From Streptomyces kurssanovii (GTDB lineage: Bacteria; Actinomycetota; Actinomycetes; Streptomycetales; Streptomycetaceae): 64,000 nt of DNA. Position numbers and translations under genes: made by a program. The notes below the pieces were generated by a model. It made no database searches, was not told the origin of the DNA, and saw only the letters and a program-made list of their open reading frames with translations. Below are positions 20,106 to 28,190 of this stretch, one piece after another. The stretch spans positions 62,001 to 126,000 of the forward strand of contig NZ_BMTN01000007.1 of the NCBI RefSeq assembly GCF_014649695.1, in the 5' to 3' direction. Position 1 is the first letter of the stretch, and each line of letters starts with the position of its first letter.

Positions 20106-20768
20106 TCAGAACAGGCGGAGCTTGTCGTCCTCGATGCCGCGCATCGCGTCGTAGTCCAGGACCACGCAGCCGATGCCGCGGTCCGTCGCCAGGACCCGGG
20201 CCTGGGGCTTGATCTCCTGGGCCGCGAAGACGCCCTTCACGGGCGCCAGGTGCGGGTCGCGGTTGAGGAGTTCGAGGTAGCGGGTGAGCTGCTCGACGCC
20301 GTCGATCTCGCCGCGGCGCTTGATCTCCACCGCCACCGTCGCGCCGTCGGCGTCGCGGCAGAGGATGTCCACCGGGCCGATGGCCGTGGGGTATTCACGC
20401 CGGATGAGGCTGTACCCCTCGCCAAGTGTCTCGATCCGGTCGGCGAGGAGCTCCTGGAGGTGCGCTTCCACGCCGTCCTTGATGAGGCCGGGGTCGACGC
20501 CGAGCTCGTGCGACGAATCGTGGAGGATTTCCTCCATCGTAATGATCAGTTTCTCGCCCGCTTTGTTCACGACGGTCCAGACGCTGTCGTCGCCCTCCTT
20601 CAATGTGCAGGGAGGGGACATCCAGTTCAGCGGTTTGTACGCCCTGTCGTCGGCGTGGATGGAGACACTGCCGTCCGCCTTGACCAGGATCAAACGGGGG
20701 GCGGAGGGCAGGTGGGCGGTGAGCCGGCCGGCGTAGTCCACGGAGCAGCGGGCGATGACGAGACGCAT
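20106..20768 (-). CDS. nucS: Mismatch-specific endonuclease NucS/EndoMS
   Basis: DNA mismatch-repair endonuclease (220 aa) that replaces MutSL in most actinobacteria and cuts both strands at certain mismatches. The N-terminal dimerisation/DNA-binding beta domain ([16 protein letters not shown]) is followed by a RecB-like nuclease domain with GPVDILCRD and [20 protein letters not shown], which holds the catalytic Asp and E-x-K residues. The C-terminal DDKLRLF resembles a beta-clamp-binding tail. The ATG at 20768 matches the standard NucS N-terminus; an in-frame TTG at 20777 is less likely. It stands alone, transcribed away from the SCO5389-family gene. Confidence 0.96.
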   Translation of the reverse strand: MRLVIARCSVDYAGRLTAHLPSAPRLILVKADGSVSIHADDRAYKPLNWMSPPCTLKEGDDSVWTVVNKAGEKLIITMEEILHDSSHELGVDPGLIKDGVEAHLQELLADRIETLGEGYSLIRREYPTAIGPVDILCRDADGATVAVEIKRRGEIDGVEQLTRYLELLNRDPHLAPVKGVFAAQEIKPQARVLATDRGIGCVVLDYDAMRGIEDDKLRLF

Positions 20769-21012
20769 GGTCCGCAACGCTACTCGACGGACGCCGCGCT
20801 GCGCGATTCGCCCCGGAAGCGCCCTTCGTTATTTGGCCGGTTGTGTGCCCAATCTCCTGGTGCGCTCAAGTCGGCGCACTTACCGTGGAAGACGGGAGGT
20901 CGTCGGCCGTGCACTCTGCGTCGCCGTACAGCATTGGTATGCCGTCGTTCGGTCCACTTCCTCCTTCCCTGCCCGTAAGGCCCCGTTGTGCGGGGTCGCG
21001 AGAGGAGAACCC

Positions 21013-21405
21013 ATGTCGCTCGACGTCTCACCGGCGCTGTTGGAACAGGCCGAGCGAGGCGAGGTCGACGAAGCAGCTTTCGTCGACTGCGTCCGGACCT
21101 CCCTGCCCTACGCATGGGAGATGATCAGTTCTCTGGTGGCTCAGCTGAAGGTGGACGGCGGCGAGTTCGCCGACAACCAGACGCCTCCGCCGGACGAGCA
21201 GGCACGTGGTCAGCTGCTGCGCGCGCTCGCGAGTGACGCGATTCGTGGCGCGCTGCAGCGGCACTTCGGAGTGCGACTGGCATTCCAGAACTGCCACCGC
21301 GTCGCGGTGTTCCCGCTGGACCCCTCGGTCGACGAGCGGCTCGCCCGCTTCACCTCGATCCGGGGCCAGTTGCTCAATCAGTCGCCCGAAATGCGCGACT
21401 GCTGA
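21013..21405 (+). CDS. SCO5389-family protein
   Basis: Conserved Streptomyces protein of 130 aa and unknown function. It is a soluble, acidic, helical protein (MSLDVSPALLEQAERGEVDEAAFVDCVRTSL at the start) with no signal peptide or membrane segment. GAGGAGA five bases upstream fixes ATG 21013. It is divergent from nucS, sharing a 244-bp intergenic region that must hold both promoters. A stem-loop at 21413-21461 follows. Confidence 0.87.
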   Translation: MSLDVSPALLEQAERGEVDEAAFVDCVRTSLPYAWEMISSLVAQLKVDGGEFADNQTPPPDEQARGQLLRALASDAIRGALQRHFGVRLAFQNCHRVAVFPLDPSVDERLARFTSIRGQLLNQSPEMRDC

Positions 21406-21412
21406 AGTCTTC

Positions 21413-21461
21413 TGCTGCCGCTCCGCATCATTGGAGGTGCACAGATGTCGGAGCGGCGGCA
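21413..21461. terminator. Stem-loop between convergent genes
   Basis: A 13-bp stem, TGCTGCCGCTCCG paired with CGGAGCGGCGGCA through one G-T wobble, around a 23-base loop. It lies eight bases after the SCO5389-family stop and 43 bases before the end of the convergent oxidoreductase gene, so it probably ends transcription on the plus strand. Confidence 0.6.
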
Positions 21462-21503
21462 CCGTCGGACCCGGAACCTCGTAACCATGGACACGGTGGA
21501 GCG

Positions 21504-22535
21504 TCAGTCGAGCAGGGGCAGCACTTCCGTGCCCAGCCGCCGGACGTTCTCCTCGGTGGTGGCGAGGTCGCCGGAGCCCTCCGCGAGCAGCGCGAAGCGT
21601 GTGATGCCGGTGCGCTCCGCGGTCGCCGCCAGGCGGTCCGCGGCCAGGCGCGGCGGCCCCACCGGATGCATGGAACAGAGCAGCTCCGTGTACGCGACGG
21701 GGTCGCGCATCGCGCGGTGCCGTCCGTCGACCGTCACATGCGCGTCCAGGCCCTGCTTGAGCCAGCCGGGCATCGCCTTGACGAGGGTCTCCGCCGCCTC
21801 GTCCACGCGGTCGGAAATCTGGACGACGCCGGCCGACACATGCCCGGCCGCCGCGACGTGCTCGGCCGGGTGTCCCGCGGAAAGGGCGTGCGTACGCCAC
21901 TGGGCGACCATGTCCGCCTTCTCCTGGTCGCCGCAGTGCATGCCGAGCAGCATCGGCAGGCCTCGCTCCGCCGCGAGCCTGACGCTCTGCGGGGACGTGC
22001 ACGCGACGACCACCTCGGGGCCTTCCGGCGGCCCGTCGATCAGCTCGTCGGGGCGGGGGACGACCGCGACCTCCCGGAAGGCGAACCGTTCGCCCCGCGC
22101 GCCGACGCGGGGTTCGCGCAGCCAGCGCAGCAGCAGGTCCAGTGATTCGGGGAAGCCGTGCTCGTACGCCGCCAGGCCGGCGCCGAACACCTCCAGGTCG
22201 ACCCACGGCCCGCCGCGTCCCACCCCGAGGGTGAACCGCCCGCCGGACGTGAGGTGCAGCAGCGCGGCCTGCTCGCCCAGCGCCACGGGATGCGCGGTCG
22301 GCAGCACGCTCACGGCCGTGCCGACACGGATCCGGCGGGTGCGGCCGAGCAGCAGCGCCGCGAGGGTCACGGCGGACGGGCACACCCCGTACGGTACGAA
22401 GTGGTGCTCGGCCAGCCACACGGCGTCGAGGCCCGCTTCCTCCGCCACCTCGGCGGAACGCACCGCCCGGTGCAGTGCCTCCCCCTGTCCTTGGCCCGGG
22501 AACTGGGCCGCCAGTACGAACGTTCCAACGCGCAT
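21504..22535 (-). CDS. LLM-class flavin-dependent oxidoreductase
   Basis: Bacterial-luciferase-like TIM-barrel monooxygenase/oxidoreductase, 343 aa, using FMN or F420. Typical elements are MRVGTFVLAAQFPGQG at the start, AGLDAVWLAEHHFVPYG, the TRRIRVGTAVSVLPTAHPV strand and GRFTLGVGRGGPW. ATG 22535 is clear, with AAGGAGG nine bases upstream. The substrate is unknown. The full loop set and SAGVVQISDRVDEAAETLV at the C-terminus look intact. Confidence 0.92.
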   Translation of the reverse strand: MRVGTFVLAAQFPGQGQGEALHRAVRSAEVAEEAGLDAVWLAEHHFVPYGVCPSAVTLAALLLGRTRRIRVGTAVSVLPTAHPVALGEQAALLHLTSGGRFTLGVGRGGPWVDLEVFGAGLAAYEHGFPESLDLLLRWLREPRVGARGERFAFREVAVVPRPDELIDGPPEGPEVVVACTSPQSVRLAAERGLPMLLGMHCGDQEKADMVAQWRTHALSAGHPAEHVAAAGHVSAGVVQISDRVDEAAETLVKAMPGWLKQGLDAHVTVDGRHRAMRDPVAYTELLCSMHPVGPPRLAADRLAATAERTGITRFALLAEGSGDLATTEENVRRLGTEVLPLLD

Positions 22536-22749
22536 CGCCTTCTGCCTCCTTGCGGCCGACGCGTCACTCCCCCTACTGGCAACAACGCCTGACACGTGCC
22601 AAAGGCACGGGCAGGCGTGAAGTTGTTGCGATTTTCCGGTAACTGGCCCTGTTGCAGGACGCGCGCGCACCCGTGGGAGGGACAGGCGCCGGGGCCAGGG
22701 CCCGTACGCTGTACGGGCAACTGTCCTGACTTGCCCCGTGAGGTGTCAC

Positions 22750-23079
22750 GTGTCCCCGCGCCGCAACCGCCCTCGAGGCGGCGAGAAGCCCACCGAGCGA
22801 GCGACCGACCCCGCAGGCCGGTACGGCGGTTTCGGCGGCAGCGAGTCCTGGCAGGGCGAGGAGTGGTCGGTGCGCCACGTCGCGGGTGCGAGTGCCGCCG
22901 GCAAGAGATACCGCTGCCCCGGATGCGACCAGGAGATCGCCTCCGGCATGCCCCACGTGGTGGCCTGGCCCGAGCACGGCGGCGTGGACGACCGCCGCCA
23001 CTGGCACAAGGCGTGCTGGAACGCGAAGGACCGCCGCACCTCGAAGGTGCAGCGGTCCAGGAACGCGCCGAGGTACTGA
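22750..23079 (+). CDS. Small basic protein with a zinc-ribbon-like Cys/His motif
   Basis: Protein of 109 aa, conserved in Streptomyces and often labelled 'ATP/GTP-binding', though no P-loop is visible. The disordered basic N-terminus (MSPRRNRPRGG) is followed by a compact region with YRCPGCDQEI and RRHWHKACWNAKDRR, a CxxC-n-HWHKAC arrangement that could bind zinc. GTG 22750 is favoured, with GAGG six bases upstream; GTG 22738 is the alternative. DNA- or RNA-binding is a guess from charge and zinc-like residues. Confidence 0.78.
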   Translation: MSPRRNRPRGGEKPTERATDPAGRYGGFGGSESWQGEEWSVRHVAGASAAGKRYRCPGCDQEIASGMPHVVAWPEHGGVDDRRHWHKACWNAKDRRTSKVQRSRNAPRY

Positions 23080-23091
23080 CCGCGCGGTCAG
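23076..23091. terminator. Palindrome spanning both stop codons of convergent genes
   Basis: CTGACCGCGCGGTCAG is a perfect 16-bp palindrome. The TGA of the zinc-ribbon-like gene (23077-23079) and the TGA of the convergent ABC permease gene (23090-23088) are its mirror halves. The genes end eight bases apart, so the structure may act as a compact two-way stop. Confidence 0.5.
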
Positions 23092-23915
23092 ACGTCCCGG
23101 CTGCTCATCGTCGCGTACGCCCCGCCGAGCGCCACGACCGAGAGACCGAGCATGATCCACACCGGCTCCCAGCCGAGGGGACCGGAGGAGCCGCCCGACG
23201 CCGCCTCGCCGTAGATGCCGATGAGCTGGCTCGGGATGGCCCACTCCAGCAGGAACTTCTGCAGGTCCTGGAGCGACTCGGAGAACATGAACATGGCCGC
23301 CACCAGCGGCAGCAGCATCACGCCGATCATGGTGGTGATCGCACCGGCCGAGTGCCGGATCATGGCGCCCACGGCCAGCGACAGCAGCCCGAGCGAGGCG
23401 GTGTAGAGGCCCACGCCGACGGAGGCGCGCAGCCATTCGTCACCGGTGGGCTCGACCGCCTCCACCATCGCGTTCTGTATGACCGCGACGAGGCCCGCGA
23501 CCAGGGTCGTGATCGTGAGGACCAGAAGGAAGAAGACGGCGGCCTTGGCCGCCAGGACCCGGCCGCGGCTCGGGCAGGCCGTCAGCGTCGTACGGATCAT
23601 GCCGGTGCTGTACTCGGACGCGATGGTGAGCACGCCCAGGGTCATCACACAGATCGAGCCGGGCAGGACGCCGAAGAAGCCCATGCCGAGCGCGGACGAG
23701 TCGCCGAGGCCGGCCGATTCGCCGGCCGCGGACACGAGCGCGGCGACCCCGAGACCGATGCCGAGCATCAGCACGATCATCACGCCCAGCGTCCACATCG
23801 TGGAGCGCACGGAACGGATCTTCGTCCACTCGGACAGGAGCGCGTCTCCGAGGCTGGCCCCGCGCACCGGGATCGGGGAGGCGTACGAGCCGGGCTGCTG
23901 GTAGGGAGTGGTCAT
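23088..23915 (-). CDS. ABC-2 type transporter permease (second pair)
   Basis: Membrane subunit of an ABC exporter, 275 aa. The cytoplasmic N-terminus (MTTPYQQPGSYASPIP) is followed by LLSEWTKIRSVRSTMWTL, the common start of ABC-2 permeases of this class, and then six hydrophobic segments. The motif ASEYSTGMIRTTL is shared with the paralogue at 25185-25964. The start overlaps the stop of the ATPase gene (ATGA). The substrate is unknown; related systems export lipids or antibiotics, but nothing here specifies that. Confidence 0.92.
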   Translation of the reverse strand: MTTPYQQPGSYASPIPVRGASLGDALLSEWTKIRSVRSTMWTLGVMIVLMLGIGLGVAALVSAAGESAGLGDSSALGMGFFGVLPGSICVMTLGVLTIASEYSTGMIRTTLTACPSRGRVLAAKAAVFFLLVLTITTLVAGLVAVIQNAMVEAVEPTGDEWLRASVGVGLYTASLGLLSLAVGAMIRHSAGAITTMIGVMLLPLVAAMFMFSESLQDLQKFLLEWAIPSQLIGIYGEAASGGSSGPLGWEPVWIMLGLSVVALGGAYATMSSRDV

Positions 23916-25060
23916 CGTGCGTCCTCGGGCTTGGTCAGGTCGGCGGGGGCGGCCGCCGGGGGAGCGGGGGCCTCGGCCGGGGCGGCGGCGGGCGGTGCGG
24001 CCGGCGCCGGCGCCGCGTACGGGTTCTGGCCGGGGTGGGGCGGCGGCGGGGCGTAGAACCCCTGCTGCGGCACCTCGGGGATGTGCGGCTGCGGCGGGAC
24101 GTGTCCCATCGGCGGCTGCTGCATGAGCCCGGACTTCTCGTCCGCCGTCGAGCGGTAGTCCACCGCGCCCTGCGTCATCCGCATGTACGCCTCCTCCAGG
24201 GAGGCCTGGTGCGGCGACAGCTCCCACAGCCGTACGTCCGCGTCGTGCGCCAGGTCGCTGATGCGGGGCAGCGGCAGGCCCGTCACCCGCAGCGCGCCGT
24301 CCGGCTCCGGCATCACCTGGCCGCCCGCCTCGGTCAGGGCGGCGAGGAGCTTCTCGCGCTGCTCGGGCTCCGTCTGCGGTGTACGGACCCGGGCGAAGTC
24401 CGCCGAGTTGTGGGAGATGAAGTCCTTCACGCTCATGTCCGCCATGAGCTGACCGCGTCCGATCACGATCAGGTGGTCGGCCGTGAGGGCCATCTCGCTC
24501 ATCAGGTGCGAGGAGACGAAGACCGTACGGCCCTCGGCGGCCAGCTGCTTCATCAGGTTGCGCACCCAGAGGATGCCCTCGGGGTCGAGGCCGTTGACCG
24601 GCTCGTCGAAGAGCAGCACCTGAGGGTCGCCCAGCAGCGCGGCGGCGATGCCGAGCCGCTGCCCCATGCCGAGCGAGAAGCCCTTGGAACGCCGCTTTGC
24701 CACGCCCTGGAGGCCCACGACGCCGAGCACCTCGTCGACCCGGCGGTCCGGGATGCCGGAGAGCTGCGCGAGCGACAGCAGGTGGTTGCGGGCGGTGCGG
24801 CCGCCGTGCACCGCCTTGGCGTCGAGCAGCGCGCCGACCTGGCGGGGCGCGTTCGGCAGCTGCCGGAACGGCAGGCCGCCGATGGTGACCTGGCCCGACG
24901 TCGGCCGGTCGAGGCCCAGGATCATGCGCATCGTCGTGGACTTGCCCGCGCCGTTGGGGCCGAGGAATCCGGTGACGGCGCCCGGCCGCACCTGGAAGGA
25001 AAGGTTGTACACGGCCGTCTTGGCGCCATAGCGCTTCGTCAGGCCGACTGCCTCGATCAT
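23912..25060 (-). CDS. ABC transporter ATP-binding protein with Pro/Ala-rich tail (second pair)
   Basis: ATPase subunit of 382 aa. Walker A GPNGAGKST, the signature region FSLGMGQRLGIAAAL (a variant of LSGGQ), Walker B VLLFDEPVNGLD and the H-loop VSSHLMSEM are all present. After the DrrA-like C-terminal domain there is an extra proline/alanine-rich tail of about 80 residues (QPPMGHVPPQPHIPEVP and so on) that its neighbour lacks. ATG 25060 (MIEAVGLTKRYGAK) matches the paralogue's start. It is coupled to the downstream permease. Confidence 0.94.
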   Translation of the reverse strand: MIEAVGLTKRYGAKTAVYNLSFQVRPGAVTGFLGPNGAGKSTTMRMILGLDRPTSGQVTIGGLPFRQLPNAPRQVGALLDAKAVHGGRTARNHLLSLAQLSGIPDRRVDEVLGVVGLQGVAKRRSKGFSLGMGQRLGIAAALLGDPQVLLFDEPVNGLDPEGILWVRNLMKQLAAEGRTVFVSSHLMSEMALTADHLIVIGRGQLMADMSVKDFISHNSADFARVRTPQTEPEQREKLLAALTEAGGQVMPEPDGALRVTGLPLPRISDLAHDADVRLWELSPHQASLEEAYMRMTQGAVDYRSTADEKSGLMQQPPMGHVPPQPHIPEVPQQGFYAPPPPHPGQNPYAAPAPAAPPAAAPAEAPAPPAAAPADLTKPEDAR

Positions 25061-25184
25061 TCTCCAGCCCCATCGACTTTCGGGTCGTCGGGGCACAGGC
25101 GGTGCAGCCGTACGCCCCCGTAAGTGCTAGGAGGATAGCCGGGCCCCGATGGTTCCGCCCAAGCAGATACGGCTACCGGCCCGT

Positions 25185-25964
25185 TCAGGCGTCCCGTTTC
25201 CTCAGCACGAGGAAGCCGCCGAGGAGCGCCGCGGCCACCCACAGCAGCATGATGCCCAGGCCGCCCCAAGGGCCGTAAGGGGATTCCCCGCTGTTCATGG
25301 CGTTCGGGACCACCTGCATGATCTTGGCGCCGGCCTGGTCGGGGAAGTAGCGCGCGACGTCCTTGGCGCCCGGTACCGCGGAGAGGATCTGGGAGACCAG
25401 GAAGAAGAACGGCATCAGGATGCCCAGCGAGAGCATCGAGCTGCGCAGCATCGTGGCGACGCCCATCGAGAAGACCGCGATCAGACCCATGTAGATGCCG
25501 CCGCCGACGACGGCCCGCAGCACGTTCTCCTCGCCGATCGTGGTGCGGTGCTCGCCGAGCAGCGCCTGGCCGATGAAGAACGTGAGGAAGCTGGTCGCCA
25601 TCCCGACCGCGAGCGCCAGCAGCCCGGCCACCGCGATCTTGCTGAAGATGAACGTGCCGCGCTGCGGCACGGCGGCGAGCGAGGTGCGGATCATGCCCGA
25701 GCTGTACTCGGTGCCGACGACCAGGACGCCGAAGACGACCATCGCGAGCTGACCGAGCACCATCCCGGAGAAGCTGATGAGGGTCGGGTCGAACGTCAGC
25801 CGCTCGGCGTCCGGCAGATCGTCGAACGTGGCGTTCATCAGGGCGCACAGGGCCGCGCCCATCGCGACGGTCACGGCGAGCGCGCTGATCAGCGTCCAGC
25901 GCGTGGAGGAGACCGTACGGATCTTGGTCCACTCGGACTGGAGGACGGCGGGTACGGATGCCAT
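25185..25964 (-). CDS. ABC-2 type transporter permease (first pair)
   Basis: Six-helix ABC-2 permease of 259 aa, paralogous to the permease at 23088-23915. The N-terminus MASVPAVLQSEWTKIRTVSSTRWTL and the motif GTEYSSGMIRTSL are diagnostic of the shared origin. Three bases separate it from the upstream ATPase gene, and 124 bp separate it from the second ATPase gene downstream, so all four genes may form one transcript. Substrate unknown. Confidence 0.93.
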   Translation of the reverse strand: MASVPAVLQSEWTKIRTVSSTRWTLISALAVTVAMGAALCALMNATFDDLPDAERLTFDPTLISFSGMVLGQLAMVVFGVLVVGTEYSSGMIRTSLAAVPQRGTFIFSKIAVAGLLALAVGMATSFLTFFIGQALLGEHRTTIGEENVLRAVVGGGIYMGLIAVFSMGVATMLRSSMLSLGILMPFFFLVSQILSAVPGAKDVARYFPDQAGAKIMQVVPNAMNSGESPYGPWGGLGIMLLWVAAALLGGFLVLRKRDA

Positions 25965-25967
25965 CGG

Positions 25968-26963
25968 TCAGGCTCCCTCTTTGCGCGGGGCCCACTGGGG
26001 GGCGCCGTGGCCGGACGGCGGGGCTTCGGGGCCGGGGGGTGGTGGCGCGCCCGCGCCGGTGGAGTGCGCGTGGTACTCCACGGAGCCGGCGGTCATCTGC
26101 ATGAACGCCTCCTCGAGCGAGGCGCGTTGGGCACTGAGCTCATGGAGCACGATCCGGTGCTCGGCCGCGAGCTCGCCGAGCTGCTCGGTGCTCGCGCCGT
26201 CGACCTCCAGCGTGCCGTTGTCCGTCTCGACGACCGTCATGCCCGCCCGGTGCACGGCGTCCCGCAGCTCTTCCTGCTGGGGGGAGCGCAGCCGCACATA
26301 ACTGCGCGAGTTCTGCTGGATGAAATCGGCCATCGAGGTGTCGGCCAGCAGCTTGCCCTGTCCGATCACGATCAAGTGATCTGCGGTCAGGGCCATTTCA
26401 CTCATGAGATGAGAAGAAACGAAGATCGTCCGGCCTTCTTGCGCGAGGGCTTTCATCAGATTGCGGATCCAGTGAATTCCCTCGGGGTCCAGACCATTGA
26501 CCGGTTCGTCGAACATCAGGATCTCGGGATCACCGAGCAGCGCCGACGCGATTCCGAGCCGCTGCCCCATACCCATGGAGAAGCCCTTCGACTTCTTCCT
26601 GGCGACCGGCGTCAGCCCCACGACGTCGAGGACCTCGGCGACCCGGCTCCGCGGGATGCGGTTCGCCTGGGCCAGGCAGAGCAGGTTGTTGTACGCGCTG
26701 CGGCCGCCGTGCATCGCCTTGGCGTCGAGCAGCGCCCCGATGTACTTCAGCGGCTCCTCGAGCTCGCGGTAGTGCCGGCCGTCGATCCTGACGGTGCCGC
26801 TGGTGGGATTGTCGAGATCGAGCATCATCCGCATCGTCGTCGACTTGCCCGCCCCGTTGGGGCCGAGGAATCCGGTCACCACCCCCGGGCGCACCTTGAA
26901 GGAGAGATGGTCGACCGCGACCTTGCTGCCGAAGTGTTTGGTGAGACCCTCGAGCTCGATCAT
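25968..26963 (-). CDS. ABC transporter ATP-binding protein (first pair)
   Basis: ATPase of 331 aa. It has Walker A GPNGAGKST, signature FSMGMGQRLGIASAL, Walker B ILMFDEPVNGLD and H-loop VSSHLMSEM. It is highly similar to the second-pair ATPase, including the accessory-domain phrase LTADHLIVIGQGKLLAD, so the two pairs arose by tandem duplication. The stretch at about 26350-26530 is noticeably less GC-biased at third positions (codons such as TCT, CAT, TTG, GAA) than the matching part of its paralogue. It has a short Pro-rich C-terminal tail. Confidence 0.94.
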   Translation of the reverse strand: MIELEGLTKHFGSKVAVDHLSFKVRPGVVTGFLGPNGAGKSTTMRMMLDLDNPTSGTVRIDGRHYRELEEPLKYIGALLDAKAMHGGRSAYNNLLCLAQANRIPRSRVAEVLDVVGLTPVARKKSKGFSMGMGQRLGIASALLGDPEILMFDEPVNGLDPEGIHWIRNLMKALAQEGRTIFVSSHLMSEMALTADHLIVIGQGKLLADTSMADFIQQNSRSYVRLRSPQQEELRDAVHRAGMTVVETDNGTLEVDGASTEQLGELAAEHRIVLHELSAQRASLEEAFMQMTAGSVEYHAHSTGAGAPPPPGPEAPPSGHGAPQWAPRKEGA

Positions 26964-27080
26964 GCGGTCACGCTACGGGCGCCGGGAAGCGTCCGCCACC
27001 GGGTTCCGGGAAGGGAAGGAGTCCCTTCCGTATCGGGGTGACACCCACGGGCAACAGGGTGACGGGGACGGGCCGGACGC

Positions 27081-27117
27081 ACAGGTGCCCGGTGCCTGAA
27101 CGGCACCGGGCACCTGT
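27081..27117 (-). terminator. Terminator downstream of filP
   Basis: Perfect 16-bp stem ACAGGTGCCCGGTGCC / GGCACCGGGCACCTGT with a TGAAC loop, 21 bases beyond the filP stop on the minus strand. It separates filP from the ABC genes further along the same strand. Confidence 0.9.
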
Positions 27118-27138
27118 GGAGAACCGCCGGAGAGAGCG

Positions 27139-28077
27139 TCAGCGGGACTGCTGCGCCGGGACTCCACGGGAGATCGGCTCGTCGTCGGCGGGCGTGCCCG
27201 CCGCGGCGACCGCGGCACCGGTCAGCGTGGCCAGCATCTCGCGGACGTTGGTCAGCTGGGCGTTGATCGAGTCGCGGCGGTTGGTGAGCGCCGCGAGCTC
27301 GCGCTCCGATTCGCTGCGGATACGGTCGGCCTTGGCGTTCGCGTCGGCCACGATGTCCTCGGCCTGGCGCTGCGCGGTCTCCACCGTCTGACGGGCACGG
27401 CGCTCCGCGTCCGTACGCAGCTTCTCCGCCTCGAGGCGCAGCTGCTCGGCGCGGTGCTCGATCTCCGCGAGACGCTTCTCCGCCTTCGCCTGACGGGACG
27501 CCAGGTCCCGCTCCGACTGCTCGCGGCGCTTGGCGAGGTTGGTCTCGAAGTCCGCGGCGGCCTGGGCGGCCTTGGCGCGGGTCTCCTCGAAGAGCGCGTC
27601 CGCCTCCTCCCGCTTGGACTGCGCGTCCTTCTGGGCCTCACTGCGCAGCGTCTGGGCCTCGCCCTTCGCCTTCTCGACGATGCGGATGCCCTCGTCCTCC
27701 GCCTTCGCCTTCCGCTCGGAGGCGAACGACTCGGCGTCGTTGCGCACCTGCTGGGCGGCGGACTCGGCGAGCTCACGGTGCTGCTCGGCGGCGCGACGGG
27801 CCTCCTCGCGCAGGTCCTTCGCCTCCTCCTCGGCGAGGCGGAGGATCTTCTCGACACGCGCACCGAGACCCGCGTACGACGGCTCGGCGTCGTTGACCTG
27901 GGCCTGGGCGTTCTGCGTCTCGAGGTGGAGCTCCTCGATGCGCTTTTCCAGAGAGGTGATTCGGGCCAGAGCACTATCACGGTCGGCGACGAGTTTGGTA
28001 ATGCGGTCGTCCACCTGACCGCGGTCGTAACCACGCCGCACGAGCTCGAAGCCGAAGGGGGAGGAAGTGTCGCTCAT
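27139..28077 (-). CDS. filP: FilP, intermediate-filament-like coiled-coil protein
   Basis: Cytoskeletal coiled-coil protein of 312 aa. In Streptomyces FilP forms filaments and networks behind growing hyphal tips, interacts with DivIVA and adds mechanical strength. The sequence opens with MSDTSSPFGFELVRRGYDRGQVDDRI, a short DivIVA-like head. It then forms an almost uninterrupted heptad/hendecad coiled coil rich in Glu, Arg and Ala to about residue 280, with a short non-helical tail. ATG 28077. It lies 113 bp downstream of scy on the same strand, the canonical arrangement for these two cytoskeletal genes. Confidence 0.95.
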   Translation of the reverse strand: MSDTSSPFGFELVRRGYDRGQVDDRITKLVADRDSALARITSLEKRIEELHLETQNAQAQVNDAEPSYAGLGARVEKILRLAEEEAKDLREEARRAAEQHRELAESAAQQVRNDAESFASERKAKAEDEGIRIVEKAKGEAQTLRSEAQKDAQSKREEADALFEETRAKAAQAAADFETNLAKRREQSERDLASRQAKAEKRLAEIEHRAEQLRLEAEKLRTDAERRARQTVETAQRQAEDIVADANAKADRIRSESERELAALTNRRDSINAQLTNVREMLATLTGAAVAAAGTPADDEPISRGVPAQQSR

Positions 28078-28190
28078 GGGGTTCCTGTCAATGAGACCGG
28101 TGAGGTGTTAGAGGGAATCCTAGGGGTCCGAGCGGCGTGTCATCGAGCGGATGCCGGTTTGATCTGGAGAATGTCCAGCCTTTTGAGTGG

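Noticed and set aside
22750-23079. Annotation as an ATP/GTP-binding protein
   Set aside because: No Walker A or other nucleotide-binding motif is present; the recognisable feature is a CxxC plus HWHKAC zinc-ribbon-like arrangement.
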